Position numbers and translations under genes: made by a program. From Nesterenkonia sp. E16_10 (GTDB taxonomy: Bacteria > Actinomycetota > Actinomycetes > Actinomycetales > Micrococcaceae): 58,355 bases of DNA. Shown here in pieces: positions 7,783-16,178 of this stretch. The stretch is taken from positions 1-58,355 of the forward strand of contig NZ_JADPSA010000009.1 in the NCBI RefSeq assembly GCF_017347085.1. The letters run 5' to 3'. The notes beneath the pieces are model-generated. The model saw only the letters and a program-made list of their open reading frames with translations. It was not told where the DNA came from and ran no database searches. The stretch's first letter is position 1. Each line of letters opens with the position of its first letter.

Positions 7783-7788
7783 TACAGT
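7783..7788 (+). promoter_or_regulatory. -10 box for leaderless Nudix transcript
   Basis: TACAGT ends 6 nt before ATG 7795; there is no Shine-Dalgarno. The expected transcription start is the A of the ATG. Confidence 0.5.
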
Positions 7789-7794
7789 GCCACA

Positions 7795-8241
7795 ATGGAC
7801 CTTCGAGTAGCTGCCTATGCCGTCATCACGGACCAGGACGGGCGGATGCTGCTGCCGCATTGGCATGTCAGCGGCACCGCCAAGGGCTGGACTCTTCCCG
7901 GGGGCGGACTGGACCCGGGTGAGGACCCGGCCGACGGCGTCGTCCGAGAGGTCTTCGAGGAATCAGGCTACGAGGCCGAGGTCCAGGAGCTTCTGGGCAT
8001 CGACAACTTCATCATCCCGGGGGATCGTCGGATCCATGAGAGCGAGCGCGGGACCGCGCTGCAGAATCTGCGCATCATCTACCGGGCACGGGTCACCGGC
8101 GGCGCCCTGACCGTGGAGCCGGACGGGTCCACCGACGCCGTGCGCTGGTTCAGCCACGCGGAGATCGACGGGCTGCACCGGGTCTCGCTGGTCGACGTCG
8201 GCCGCCGCTTCGCGGGACTGCTGAGCAGCACCGCGCACTGA
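7795..8241 (+). CDS. Nudix hydrolase
   Basis: 148 residues. A complete Nudix box is visible: G37-x5-E43-x7-R51-E-V-F-E-E-S-G-Y59, which binds Mg2+ and cleaves nucleoside-diphosphate-linked substrates. GWTLPGGGLDPGE just before it fits MutT/ADP-ribose-type members. The substrate cannot be assigned. The start has no ribosome-binding site but a perfectly placed -10 box, indicating a leaderless mRNA. It is a single-gene unit between the divergent pentapeptide gene and a convergent unknown gene. Confidence 0.9.
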   Translation: MDLRVAAYAVITDQDGRMLLPHWHVSGTAKGWTLPGGGLDPGEDPADGVVREVFEESGYEAEVQELLGIDNFIIPGDRRIHESERGTALQNLRIIYRARVTGGALTVEPDGSTDAVRWFSHAEIDGLHRVSLVDVGRRFAGLLSSTAH

Positions 8242-8289
8242 CCCACCGCGCCGACTCGAGGCTGCTCCCAGCCTGATCCGACCTCCGGC

Positions 8290-8718
8290 TCAGACCGCCG
8301 CGTCTGCGGCGTCCCGCAGCGCCTCTTTGACCTGGTCCGCCCGGCGGCGCACGGCTACCAGCTCCCCGTGGCCCAGCCGCACCATCGCGGCGGCTTCGGC
8401 GGTGGTGGCCAGGTGATTGGCCGCCCGAGAGAGCGAGGAATGCAGCTTGGTGGCTCCGCCGGGCACCTGGAGGCCATCGCTGAAGTGGCTGACCTGCGCC
8501 CTCCGGCAGAGCTCGTAGACGGTGTCGAGCTGCTCGGCCAGCTCGTCGCCGATCAGCACCAGCTGGCTGTAGGTCGCGTCGTCCGCCACCCCGTCGATGA
8601 CCTGGTGATACCGGTCCAGCCCGCGGACGTAGCGGTCATGGGCCTGACGCCACAGTCCCTTGCCCAGCTCCTTGTCGAGGCGACGGGCGCGGCGGCGGCG
8701 GGGAAAGAGCTTCATCAT
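8290..8718 (-). CDS. Unknown helical protein
   Basis: About 142 residues if started at ATG 8718 (MMKLFPRRRRARRLDKELG); a GTG nine codons upstream (8745) is an alternative. A basic N-terminus (RRRRARR) is followed by an all-helical body with heptad-like stretches (DRYHQVIDGVADDATYSQLVLIGDELAEQLDTVYELCRRAQ and LSRAANHLATTAEAAAMV). No signal peptide or membrane segment is seen. A TAGACT -10-like box lies at 8729-8734, so the mRNA would have only a few untranslated bases. I do not recognise the family; position between the Nudix and quinone oxidoreductase genes gives no firm hint. Confidence 0.65.
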   Translation of the reverse strand: MMKLFPRRRRARRLDKELGKGLWRQAHDRYVRGLDRYHQVIDGVADDATYSQLVLIGDELAEQLDTVYELCRRAQVSHFSDGLQVPGGATKLHSSLSRAANHLATTAEAAAMVRLGHGELVAVRRRADQVKEALRDAADAAV

Positions 8719-8840
8719 GATGCGCAAAAGTCTATCGAATCGCACCCTCCCCCTCTCTTGAGGGGCGGATTCTCCGACTTGTTAGGCCCGAAAACCGCGC
8801 CAACTGCTCGGAGATTCCGCCCCTCAACGCGAGCGGGGAA

Positions 8841-9830
8841 TCACGTCATGGTGAGCAGGATCTTGCCGGTGTGGGTCCCGGAGTCGAAGTACTCATGCGC
8901 CTTTGCGACCTCGTCCAGCGGGAAGGTCTTGTCCGTCTGGATCCTGATCTGCCCGGATTCGATCAGCGGCCAGACCTCCTCCCCCACCGCTTGGACGATC
9001 TCGGCCTTGGCTTCGGCGTCGCGGGCGCGCAGCGTGGTGGCGATGATGCGCAGCCGCTTGGCCAGCATCAGGCCCAGGTCCAGCTCAGCGGTGCGCCCAC
9101 CCTGCAGCCCGATGATCACCAGCCGCCCGCCGGTGGCCAGGGAGCGCAGGTTCGTCTCGAGGTACTTCGCTCCGACCACGTCGAAGATCACGTCCACTCC
9201 GCGGCCCTCGGTGAGCTCCTGGACCCGGGCAGCGAGGTCCTCCTCGCGGTAGTTGATCACGTGATCTGCCCCGAGTTCGACGGCGAGGCTCGCCTTCTGC
9301 GCGGAGCCGACCGTGGTCAGCACCTTGGCCCCGAGCCCGTGCAGGTACTGCAGCGCGAAGGATCCGATGCCTCCGGTGCCGCCATGGACCAACACGCTGT
9401 CCCCGGGCTGCACCTGAGCCTCCCCGCGCAGATTCGAGTGCACGGTGGCCGCCACCTCGATGAGACCGGCGGCGTCGGTGAGGCTGACCCCTGCCGGGAT
9501 CGGCAGCACGTGGCGGGCATCGACGACCACCTTCTCCGCGTAGCCACCTCCGGCCAGCAGCGCGACGACCTCCTTGCCGATCAGCTCCTGCACGGCCACG
9601 TCCGCCCCGGGACCTGCCGCGAGGACTCGACCTGAGACTTCCAGCCCGGGAATCTCCGAGGCGCCCTTCGGCGGCGGATACACCCCGAGGCGCTGCATCA
9701 CATCGGCACGGTTCAGTCCTGCGGCGGCGACCTCGATCAGCACCTGCCCCTCTGCGGGTGTGGGGTCTGCCTGGTCCGCGAGGGTGATGACCTCCGGTCC
9801 TCCGGCCTCGGTGTAGTGCACTGCTCTCAT
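8841..9830 (-). CDS. NADPH:quinone oxidoreductase (zinc-independent MDR family)
   Basis: 329 residues. The N-terminal GroES-like domain contains GLNRADVMQRLGVYPPP, and the Rossmann domain has VHGGTGGIGSFALQYLHGLGAKV. The zinc-ligand cysteines of alcohol dehydrogenases are absent, as in quinone reductases/zeta-crystallins, including the human PIG3-like group. It reduces quinones or alpha,beta-unsaturated carbonyls with NADPH in the cytosol. Start at ATG 9830 with GAGGAG upstream; the longer open frame is discarded because the family begins MRAVHYTEAGGPEV. It is followed on the opposite strand by tRNA-Ser. Confidence 0.88.
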   Translation of the reverse strand: MRAVHYTEAGGPEVITLADQADPTPAEGQVLIEVAAAGLNRADVMQRLGVYPPPKGASEIPGLEVSGRVLAAGPGADVAVQELIGKEVVALLAGGGYAEKVVVDARHVLPIPAGVSLTDAAGLIEVAATVHSNLRGEAQVQPGDSVLVHGGTGGIGSFALQYLHGLGAKVLTTVGSAQKASLAVELGADHVINYREEDLAARVQELTEGRGVDVIFDVVGAKYLETNLRSLATGGRLVIIGLQGGRTAELDLGLMLAKRLRIIATTLRARDAEAKAEIVQAVGEEVWPLIESGQIRIQTDKTFPLDEVAKAHEYFDSGTHTGKILLTMT

Positions 9831-9869
9831 GCTCGCGCTCCTCAACTCGATCCGTCTCTGCGACTCACG

Positions 9870-9875
9870 TATAGT
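9870..9875 (+). promoter_or_regulatory. -10 box of tRNA-Ser promoter
   Basis: TATAGT, 57 nt upstream of the tRNA. The corresponding -35 region (TCGATC) is a poor match. Confidence 0.45.
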
Positions 9876-9932
9876 CTGTGTCTGGAGTTTTCCACGAAAC
9901 ACCGGAGAGCTCCACGCCGGCTGAAAAGCCCA

Positions 9933-10020
9933 GGAGCGCTGTCCGAGCGGCCGAAGGAGCTGGTCTTGAAAACCAGTGTGCGGCAACCCCGCACCGTGGG
10001 TTCGAATCCCACGCGCTCCG
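9933..10020 (+). tRNA. tRNA-Ser (anticodon UGA)
   Basis: 88 nt with acceptor stem GGAGCGC/GCGCTCC, discriminator G, and anticodon loop CTTGAAA (anticodon TGA) on stem CTGGT/ACCAG. It has the long variable arm expected for serine (GTGCGGCAACCCCGCAC) and T arm GTGGG-TTCGAAT-CCCAC. CCA is not encoded. Confidence 0.96.
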
Positions 10021-10028
10021 CTCTATGA

Positions 10029-10060
10029 GATGTGGGGTCCCGCGGCCGGGGCCCCACATC
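10029..10060 (+). terminator. Hairpin after tRNA-Ser
   Basis: A 9-bp perfect stem GATGTGGGG/CCCCACATC surrounds a GC-rich 14-nt loop nine bases after the tRNA. No U-tract follows, so it may act as a processing or Rho-assisted terminator. Confidence 0.6.
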
Positions 10061-10147
10061 GGTCACTCTGGCGGGTGGCTGCAGCAGCTCAGAACGGTCT
10101 TCTTCCGCCCCGACCATGCGGACACCGGTGGTGAAGCGGAGGTGTGG

Positions 10148-11407
10148 ATGCGCAAGGAATCAGCGGGGCCTGGACTGCTGAGCATCCTGCTCGGCGCCGT
10201 GGCTGCCGGCCCGCTGCTGCTCTACGGGCTCAGCGCCACCAGCGAAGCGATCATCACTGACCTCGGGATCAGCGAGGCGCAGTTCGGGCTGCTGGCCACC
10301 ATCTGTTTCGCCTGCGCTGCGGTCGGCAACGCCACGCTGGGCCGACTGGCCGACCGGCGCTCCGATCTCACGCTGATGACCGCGGTCTTCCTGATCGCCG
10401 CCCTGGCCCTGGGCCTCGCCGGGGTTCCCGGTGGATATCCGGTGCTGCTGATCGCCGCCGGCCTCTCCGGTGTCGCCCAGTCCTTCACCAACGGGGTCAC
10501 CAACCGGATCCTGCTCGAGCGCGTCCCGGCGAGCAAGCGCATCGGCTGGGTCGGGGTCAAGCAGTCCGGAGTCCAGGTCAGCCAGCTGGTGGCCAGTCTG
10601 AGCTTTCCGCTGCTCGCGGTGCTGGTCGGCTGGCGCGGCACCGCCCTGCTCACGGCCCTGCTGCCGCTGCTGCTGCTGGTTCTGACCTGGCGGATCCTGC
10701 GCACCGTCCCGCTGCTGCACCCCACCCGCGACGCCGAGCCCAGCTCCAACGCCTCGACCTCCGGCAGCTCCGAGACCTCCGGTCGCCCCAACGCCTCCGC
10801 ACAGTCCCCCGCAGCACCCCGCGGGCACTCGGCGGCCGTCTGGGCGCTGGCCGCGTTCGGCTGCCTCAACGGGATCGGCGTGCAGGCCACCAATGTCTAT
10901 CTGCCGCTCTTCGCGGTCCGCGAGCTCGACTTCTCACTGATCCTCGGCGGCGCCACGGCCGCCGTCGCCGGCGTGGTGGGGGTGACCGCTCGGATCGGCT
11001 GGGCTCGGGTGATGGCCCGCGGCGCCTCCGGGCCGTTGCTGCTGCTGATCCTGGCGCTGACCGCGCTGGCCGGCGTCGGCGCCTTCCTCGGCGCCGACGC
11101 CACCGGCTGGGCCGCGCTGCTGTGGACCGCAGTGGTGCTCCACGGCGCCTCGGCACTCGGGGTCTCGGTGGTGCTCATGAGCGTGCTGCTGCGCAGCATC
11201 CCCTCGGCGAAGATGGCCTCCTCCTCCGGGGTCGTCACCGCCGGGATGTTTGCCGGATTCGCGATCGGCCCGCTGGGCATGGGCCTGTTGATCAGCTCCG
11301 GCGGCGGCTTCACGCTGGGCTGGATGGCGGTCGGAGTGGTCTACCTGCTCTCCACGCTGCTGGCCGTGATCCTGGTCAGCCGCCGCCGTCGGCCTGGCAG
11401 CCGCTGA
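10148..11407 (+). CDS. MFS transporter (CynX/NimT-like)
   Basis: 419 residues and about twelve hydrophobic segments in two halves separated by a charged/Ser-rich loop at about 195-225 (TRDAEPSSNASTSGSSETSG). The MFS loop-2/3 signature is present as GRLADRRSDL. N-terminal TMs start at about residue 10 (LLSILLGAVAAGPLLLYGL). ATG 10148 follows GGAGGTGTGG. The cargo is unknown; the overall pattern suits uptake or efflux of a small organic ion. No dedicated regulator is adjacent. Confidence 0.85.
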   Translation: MRKESAGPGLLSILLGAVAAGPLLLYGLSATSEAIITDLGISEAQFGLLATICFACAAVGNATLGRLADRRSDLTLMTAVFLIAALALGLAGVPGGYPVLLIAAGLSGVAQSFTNGVTNRILLERVPASKRIGWVGVKQSGVQVSQLVASLSFPLLAVLVGWRGTALLTALLPLLLLVLTWRILRTVPLLHPTRDAEPSSNASTSGSSETSGRPNASAQSPAAPRGHSAAVWALAAFGCLNGIGVQATNVYLPLFAVRELDFSLILGGATAAVAGVVGVTARIGWARVMARGASGPLLLLILALTALAGVGAFLGADATGWAALLWTAVVLHGASALGVSVVLMSVLLRSIPSAKMASSSGVVTAGMFAGFAIGPLGMGLLISSGGGFTLGWMAVGVVYLLSTLLAVILVSRRRRPGSR

Positions 11408-11494
11408 GCGACCGCAGGCCCGCAATATGCCGGTGGCAGGGCTCCCGCGCCCAGTACAGTGAGGCGTGAACAGCCCCTACCCAGGAGGTCACCC

Positions 11495-11818
11495 ATGACC
11501 GGCCACACTCCCCCGCAGGACGTCGCGCATGCCGCCCAGCGCGCTCTGAGCTGGATCGATGAAGGAAAGGCCGGAAAGGGCTTCACCGACACCGGACGCC
11601 ACCGGGCCCAGGAGCTGGCTGAGCGTTCCGCGGTCCCGTTGGAGCACATCCACAAGATGCGCCAGTACTTCGCCCGGCACACCGTGGACCGCGACGCCGA
11701 GGGCTTCCACCACGGTCAGGACGGCTACCCCAGCCCGGGCCGGGTCGCCTGGGACGCCTGGGGCGGGGACCCGGGTGAGACCTGGGCGAACCGGGAGAAG
11801 TTCGACGACGCCGACTGA
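11495..11818 (+). CDS. Small conserved-looking acidic/basic protein, function unknown
   Basis: 107 residues from ATG 11495, with an ideal AGGAGG seven bases upstream. It is soluble and rich in charged and aromatic residues (GYPSPGRVAWDAWGGDPGETWANREKFDDAD at the end), with a helical N-terminal half (AAQRALSWIDEGKAGKGFTDTGRHRAQELAERS). The C-terminal WDAWGGD pattern recurs in small actinobacterial proteins of unknown role. It is 32 nt upstream of the DUF2945 gene on the same strand, so probably cotranscribed. Confidence 0.75.
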   Translation: MTGHTPPQDVAHAAQRALSWIDEGKAGKGFTDTGRHRAQELAERSAVPLEHIHKMRQYFARHTVDRDAEGFHHGQDGYPSPGRVAWDAWGGDPGETWANREKFDDAD

Positions 11819-11850
11819 GCATCCACCGCAGCAGAGAGCAGGCACCGATC

Positions 11851-12054
11851 ATGGCATTCAGCAAGGGCGACAAGGTCTCCTGGAACACCCCGCAGGGCAA
11901 GACCCACGGCACCGTGAAGAGCAAGCACACCAAGGACCTGGAGCACCAGGGTCAGACGTTTCGGGCCTCCTCAGAGGACCCGGTCTATGTCGTGGAGTCC
12001 GAGAAGACCGGCGCTGAGGCGGCGCATCACGAGAAGGCACTCGACAAGCGCTAG
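11851..12054 (+). CDS. DUF2945 / hypervirulence-associated TUDOR-domain protein
   Basis: 67 residues forming one small SH3/Tudor-like barrel: FSKGDKVSWNTPQGKTHGTVKSKHTKDL, then FRASSEDPVYVVESEKTGAEAAHHEKALDKR. This matches the Hva1_TUDOR family (PF11160), widespread, stress-linked in some bacteria, with no settled biochemical role. It overlaps nothing, sits 32 nt after the previous gene, and is followed by a hairpin that separates it from the convergent drug exporter. Confidence 0.85.
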   Translation: MAFSKGDKVSWNTPQGKTHGTVKSKHTKDLEHQGQTFRASSEDPVYVVESEKTGAEAAHHEKALDKR

Positions 12055-12070
12055 CCGATCAGCAACAACA

Positions 12071-12102
12071 GATCAGCCTCGGTAGACCAAGGCTGGCTGA
12101 TC
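12071..12102. terminator. Bidirectional hairpin between convergent genes
   Basis: GATCAGCC (12071-12078) and GGCTGATC (12095-12102) are complementary, with a further CAGCCT/AGGCTG pairing inside. It lies between the stop at 12054 and the stop of the convergent gene at 12101. No U-tract is seen. Confidence 0.45.
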
Positions 12103-13561
12103 AGGACTGCTTCTGCGTGATCCGTGACGGAGAGCGCACGAAGAACGCACCGACCACCGCCGCCAGCGACACGATCCCGGCGATCATGAACGCCGACTGG
12201 GCGCCGGAGGCCTGCGCCGCAATCGCCCCGAGCGAGCCCGACTCCTGGGCCGCGACCCGGGACATCGTGGTGATCAGCACCGCTACGCCGACGGCGCCGC
12301 CCACCTGCTGCAGCGTGTTCAACACTGCGGAGCCGTGGGAGTACAGGCTGGGGCGCAGCGAGCTCAGCGAGGCTGAGAACAGCGGGGTGAAGGACATCGC
12401 CAGGCCGATGGACATGGCGATCTGGATGCTGGCCAGCAGCGCGACCGGGGTACTCTCCCCCACCAGGCTGTAGGACCAGAGCCCGGCGGAGACCAGCATG
12501 GTGCCAGGAATCAGCAGCGGCCGCGGGCCGCGGGCGTCGTAGATGCGCCCGACGATGGGACCCAGGATGCCCATCACCACGGAACCGGGCAGGACGATCA
12601 GTCCGGCCTGGGTGGCCGAGAGCCCGACGACGTTCTGCAGGTAGAGCGGCAGCAGCGTGAGGCTGCCGAACATCGCCAGCGCCAGGATCGTCATCACCAC
12701 GACCGCCATCGTGAAGTTCACCGAGCGGAACACCCGCAGGTCCAGCAGCGCCTGCTCGCGGCGCTGCAGCCGCAGCTGGCGCCACACGAACAGCGCCAGG
12801 GAGACCACGGCCGCGACGAGCATCAGCGCGATCACGCTGGTCGGGGTGTCTGCGGACTCGGTCCCGTGGGCGCTGCCGAGCTGGCTCAGCGCGAAGACCG
12901 CACCGCCGAAGCCCAGTGCGGAGAGGATGACCGAGGCCACGTCGATGCGCTTGTATTGGGACTCCCCCAGGTTCAGCATCCACTTCGCGCCGATCAGCAG
13001 GGCGATCACTGCAATGGGCAGGATCAGCCCGAAGATCCAGCGCCAGCTCAGCGAGTCCAGGATCAGACCAGAGACGGTGGGGCCGATGGCGGGGGCAAGC
13101 GCCATCACGATGCCGGCCCGGCCCATGATCCGGCCGCGGGAGTGCTCAGGCACCACGTTCATCACGGTGGTCATCAGCAGCGGCATCATGATCGCGGTTC
13201 CCGAGGCCTGCACGATCCGCCCCACCAGCAGCAGGCTGAATCCGGGAGCCAGGAGGCAGATCAGCGTACCGAGGGTGAACAGGGTCATCGCCGTCAGGTA
13301 GACGCCACGGGTGCTGAATCGCTGCAGCACCAGGCCCGTGATCGGGATGACGACCGCCATGGTCAGCATAAACGCACTGGTCAGCCATTGCCCCAGCGCG
13401 GGATCGATCCCCAGTTCCACGTTCAGCTGTGGGATCGCGATGCCCATGGTGGTCTCGTTGAGGATCGCGACGAACGCCGAGATCAGCAGCAGCCAGATGA
13501 CTCGCATGCCTCGAGGGTCGATCGTTTCTGGCCGCGTTTCGGCCGCGGTGCTGAGAGACAC
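12101..13561 (-). CDS. DHA2-family multidrug MFS exporter (EmrB/QacA type)
   Basis: 486 residues with about fourteen transmembrane segments. Motif A-like GLVLQRFSTRGVYL and the family's motif C region (GIVMALAPAIGPTVSGLILDSLSWRWIF, about 140-165) mark a drug:H+ antiporter. GTG 13561 has AAGGAG nine bases upstream. It is divergent from a TetR regulator, with a 121-nt gap holding overlapping palindromes, the standard layout of a self-regulated efflux pump. Substrates are unknown. Confidence 0.9.
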   Translation of the reverse strand: MSLSTAAETRPETIDPRGMRVIWLLLISAFVAILNETTMGIAIPQLNVELGIDPALGQWLTSAFMLTMAVVIPITGLVLQRFSTRGVYLTAMTLFTLGTLICLLAPGFSLLLVGRIVQASGTAIMMPLLMTTVMNVVPEHSRGRIMGRAGIVMALAPAIGPTVSGLILDSLSWRWIFGLILPIAVIALLIGAKWMLNLGESQYKRIDVASVILSALGFGGAVFALSQLGSAHGTESADTPTSVIALMLVAAVVSLALFVWRQLRLQRREQALLDLRVFRSVNFTMAVVVMTILALAMFGSLTLLPLYLQNVVGLSATQAGLIVLPGSVVMGILGPIVGRIYDARGPRPLLIPGTMLVSAGLWSYSLVGESTPVALLASIQIAMSIGLAMSFTPLFSASLSSLRPSLYSHGSAVLNTLQQVGGAVGVAVLITTMSRVAAQESGSLGAIAAQASGAQSAFMIAGIVSLAAVVGAFFVRSPSRITQKQS

Positions 13562-13644
13562 TGTTGAACTCCTTGGAAGAGAACCACGCGATGGACCGGC
13601 GTGGACGTGGGCAACCCCACCGGAGAGACACTATATGACTATCG

Positions 13645-13670
13645 TGGCAGAGTCTGCCAAAACAGGCAGT
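13645..13670. promoter_or_regulatory. Overlapping palindromes, TetR operator candidate
   Basis: TGGCAGA-G-TCTGCCA (13645-13659) is a perfect 15-bp palindrome; CTGCC-AAAACA-GGCAG (13655-13670) overlaps it, giving three CTGCC(A) half-sites. They lie between the TetR gene's -10 box (13671) and the divergent exporter start. Confidence 0.65.
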
Positions 13671-13676
13671 TAGACT
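13671..13676 (+). promoter_or_regulatory. -10 box for leaderless tetR transcript
   Basis: TAGACT ends 6 nt before ATG 13683. It directly abuts the operator palindromes, so the regulator should control its own gene. Confidence 0.6.
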
Positions 13677-13682
13677 GGACAC

Positions 13683-14288
13683 ATGGGTGAATCGATCGGC
13701 ATCAGGGAGCGGGCGCGTGGAGCGCTGCGCGGAGAGCTGGCGGATGTAGCGCTGCGACTCTTCGAGGAGCGCGGCTACGACGAGACACCGGTCGATGACA
13801 TCGCCTCCGCCGCAGGCATCTCACCACGGACCTTCTACCGCTACTTCGGCACCAAGGAGGAGGTGCTCTTCGGGGACCTGCCGCCGACCAGCGTGGACCT
13901 GCCCGCGCTGCTTCAGGACCACCTCACCCGACTGGACCCCTGGGAATCGCTGCATCAGACGCTGCGCCACGTCGCGGAGAACATCCGCACCGAGCGCGGC
14001 CGCTGGTCACGACTGCTGCGCGTGGTCAACACCAGCGATGCGTTGCGCGCCGGGCATCTGGAACAGCAGATGAACCTCGCCCAGTCCCTGATCCCGACGC
14101 TGGCCCCCGCGGTTCAGGGGCCGGCGACGTGGCGCGATCTGCGTGCACGGGTGCTGGTATACACCGCGCTGACCTGCTTCGACACCGCGTTCTCGCACTG
14201 GGCCGAGCACGAGGGCGATATCGAGATGCTCGAAGCCCTAGACATCGCGTTCGCGACGGTGCCGAACGCTGGTTCTGCACAGTCCTGA
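13683..14288 (+). CDS. TetR-family transcriptional regulator of the drug exporter
   Basis: 201 residues. The N-terminal helix-turn-helix (VDDIASAAGISPRTFYRYFGTKEEVL, about residues 37-62) is textbook TetR. The C-terminal ligand domain starts around 75 and is all-helical. It is divergent from the DHA2 exporter and very probably represses it until a substrate drug binds. The start has no Shine-Dalgarno but a -10 box exactly 6 nt upstream, indicating a leaderless mRNA. Confidence 0.9.
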   Translation: MGESIGIRERARGALRGELADVALRLFEERGYDETPVDDIASAAGISPRTFYRYFGTKEEVLFGDLPPTSVDLPALLQDHLTRLDPWESLHQTLRHVAENIRTERGRWSRLLRVVNTSDALRAGHLEQQMNLAQSLIPTLAPAVQGPATWRDLRARVLVYTALTCFDTAFSHWAEHEGDIEMLEALDIAFATVPNAGSAQS

Positions 14289-14476
14289 ATCATGGGCTTC
14301 GCGGACCGCTAAATGGGACTATGCAACGCGCCGAGACTGCTCCCCGCGTGCACGGCACTGGAGAAAATGAGGATTGGCCTCGTCTGACTAAGCGGTTAGG
14401 GAGTAGTTCGTTTCTACCCGGGGGTGCGGCGTCGTAAACTAGTTGCCTACGGCAATTCTCACGATGGGGGCGCAAT

Positions 14477-14953
14477 TTGGGTTTCAACGTGCGATTGGGT
14501 GCAGCCTTCGGGACCCTGATGCTCGCAGGTACGGGCTGCGCGGGGCCGAGTGACTCCTCAGCCCCTAGTGCGCCGACTGTGACCGTCACTGCAACCCCTG
14601 AAGCTGCTGGCGAGACCGAGCCCGATGAGACTCCAGAGCCCACGGTCACAGTAACTGCCACGGAGACAGTGACAGCCACGCCTGAATCGGAGATGGATCA
14701 GGGTCACTATGGATTGCCCGAGGGGTACCCGGAAGTGGTCCCCGTCAGTGACTTGCCTCAGCAGATCCAGAGCGCCTTCCAAGAGCACTCAGAAGCAGTG
14801 GCACTCGCTCCTGGAGTATGGACCGCCCTTCCTGAAGGAGCGACCATCGAAAGTGCTGTAGAGGCCGGTGGGCACACGGGCTGGTGTGCCTCCATCGAAG
14901 CGTTCGTCAGTGAATACCGTGAGGGAGAACCTGCCGGAGGGACTTGTTGGTAG
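14477..14953 (+). CDS. Secreted lipoprotein, function unknown
   Basis: 158 residues read from TTG 14477 (GGGGG six bases before). The signal peptide is RLGAAFGTLMLAGTGC, lipobox LAGTGC with Cys at residue 21. A Thr/Pro/Glu-rich spacer of about 45 residues follows, containing repeats of TVTVTAT, then a small C-terminal domain with two cysteines (HTGWCASIEAF and GGTCW) that may form a disulfide. It begins the stretch with lower G+C and more A/T-ending codons than the flanks, which suggests acquisition. No homologue family recognised. Confidence 0.7.
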   Translation: MGFNVRLGAAFGTLMLAGTGCAGPSDSSAPSAPTVTVTATPEAAGETEPDETPEPTVTVTATETVTATPESEMDQGHYGLPEGYPEVVPVSDLPQQIQSAFQEHSEAVALAPGVWTALPEGATIESAVEAGGHTGWCASIEAFVSEYREGEPAGGTCW

Positions 14954-15218
14954 GCGCTCGCGGATTGGAGTGGACATCCTTTGTCACCCGGGGCTAGCAA
15001 CAAACGTCAATAAAGGACGTATCCGTGGCTCGTCCGGAGAGGAGCCCTGTCAATACCGTAGGTAAGATCCTCGCAGGCTAGATGCAACAGGGGTCAAGGA
15101 CCTCCTTCGGCCAAACATCGGATGTGCGTATCCAGCGAGACTGGGACTTTGCCTGTGGTCGAAGTGTCGCTCGGGCAGGCCCTGTCCACCATGTAGCGGT
15201 TCTTCTCTTGGTAGCGAA

Positions 15219-15224
15219 TAACAT
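15219..15224 (+). promoter_or_regulatory. -10 box for leaderless membrane-protein transcript
   Basis: TAACAT ends 6 nt before ATG 15231; no Shine-Dalgarno is present. Confidence 0.5.
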
Positions 15225-15230
15225 TGCGCC

Positions 15231-16112
15231 ATGGGAGCTGTGAATCTAGAAAACCTCTATCAGGCTGCACTGCTAGCGTCGGTGGCACTTACTTTGGTGG
15301 GCGCAGTCCGGGCTTCGCTCGGAGCGCCACTCAGGCGTCTGCGCAAAGGTCTACTGCAAGATTCTGAGCTCCTTGGGGTTTTCAAGGGACGCGCGCAAGC
15401 CGACCTGGTGCGGGACCTGGATCGCAGGTCCTATCGCATGCTGAGTCACCTCAGGTACCCGTTCGGGACCGCATACGAGACCTTGCTGCTCTTGCCTTTG
15501 ATAGGGTCCATAGCGTTTATCTCGGTGCTCCCTGGTGAGATGCGTCGATTGGGTGACGACGGATACCCCCCGTTCGATGCCGCAATCGGACTTCCCGTCC
15601 CCTTTGGATTGGCTATTACGGTCTACGTGGTGATTCGCCGTCGCATATACGACCGGGCAGCCGACAGGATCGAATACCTCTACGAGCGTTGTGGAGATCA
15701 GGAGGCCGAGAATTTGGCCAAACTTTATGCGTTTCCGCTCATAGCCATGGCGCTGGTGTTTCCGTTCGGCATGGCTGTACTCCTACTTTGGAACGGAGTC
15801 GTATTCCTAGACGAGCTCCAGATCATAGAGTGGTCACTCCTCCTGGTCCTTGTGGTCTTTGGACTCGTTGGGCTGGTCCTGGTCAAGGGAAGAAACCACA
15901 GGGCAATGATCTACATAGGCTGGTATCTACACTCCGATTTCCCGCAGAATGATACGCCTCGTTTACGCCCAAGAGCATTGGGTCGAACTCAAAGTGACGT
16001 AGACGACTACGAGCTAGCAGTAAAGGAGTTCACCACACCCTGGCGTGGCGAGTCTGGAAAGCCTGCCAAGAAGGCACCAAGGAAGTCTTTGAGCCACAGC
16101 GCGTCCGACTGA
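15231..16112 (+). CDS. Unknown membrane protein
   Basis: 293 residues. Hydrophobic segments lie at about 10-28, 83-100 (ETLLLLPLIGSIAFISVLP), 118-138, 165-190 (YAFPLIAMALVFPFGMAVLLLW) and 200-223. A charged cytoplasmic stretch (LRRLRKGLLQDSELLGVFKGRAQADLVRDLDRRSYRML) follows the first TM, and a Lys-rich tail ends the protein (KPAKKAPRKSL). I do not recognise a family. Codon use is less GC-biased than in core genes of the window and it neighbours a recombinase pseudogene. The leaderless-type promoter supports this start. Confidence 0.7.
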   Translation: MGAVNLENLYQAALLASVALTLVGAVRASLGAPLRRLRKGLLQDSELLGVFKGRAQADLVRDLDRRSYRMLSHLRYPFGTAYETLLLLPLIGSIAFISVLPGEMRRLGDDGYPPFDAAIGLPVPFGLAITVYVVIRRRIYDRAADRIEYLYERCGDQEAENLAKLYAFPLIAMALVFPFGMAVLLLWNGVVFLDELQIIEWSLLLVLVVFGLVGLVLVKGRNHRAMIYIGWYLHSDFPQNDTPRLRPRALGRTQSDVDDYELAVKEFTTPWRGESGKPAKKAPRKSLSHSASD

Positions 16113-16178
16113 AGCATGCACCAGTAGGCCACTCCTGGCCGGACACTTTGTCCCTCCGAGTGCCATCTCCCACCTGTA

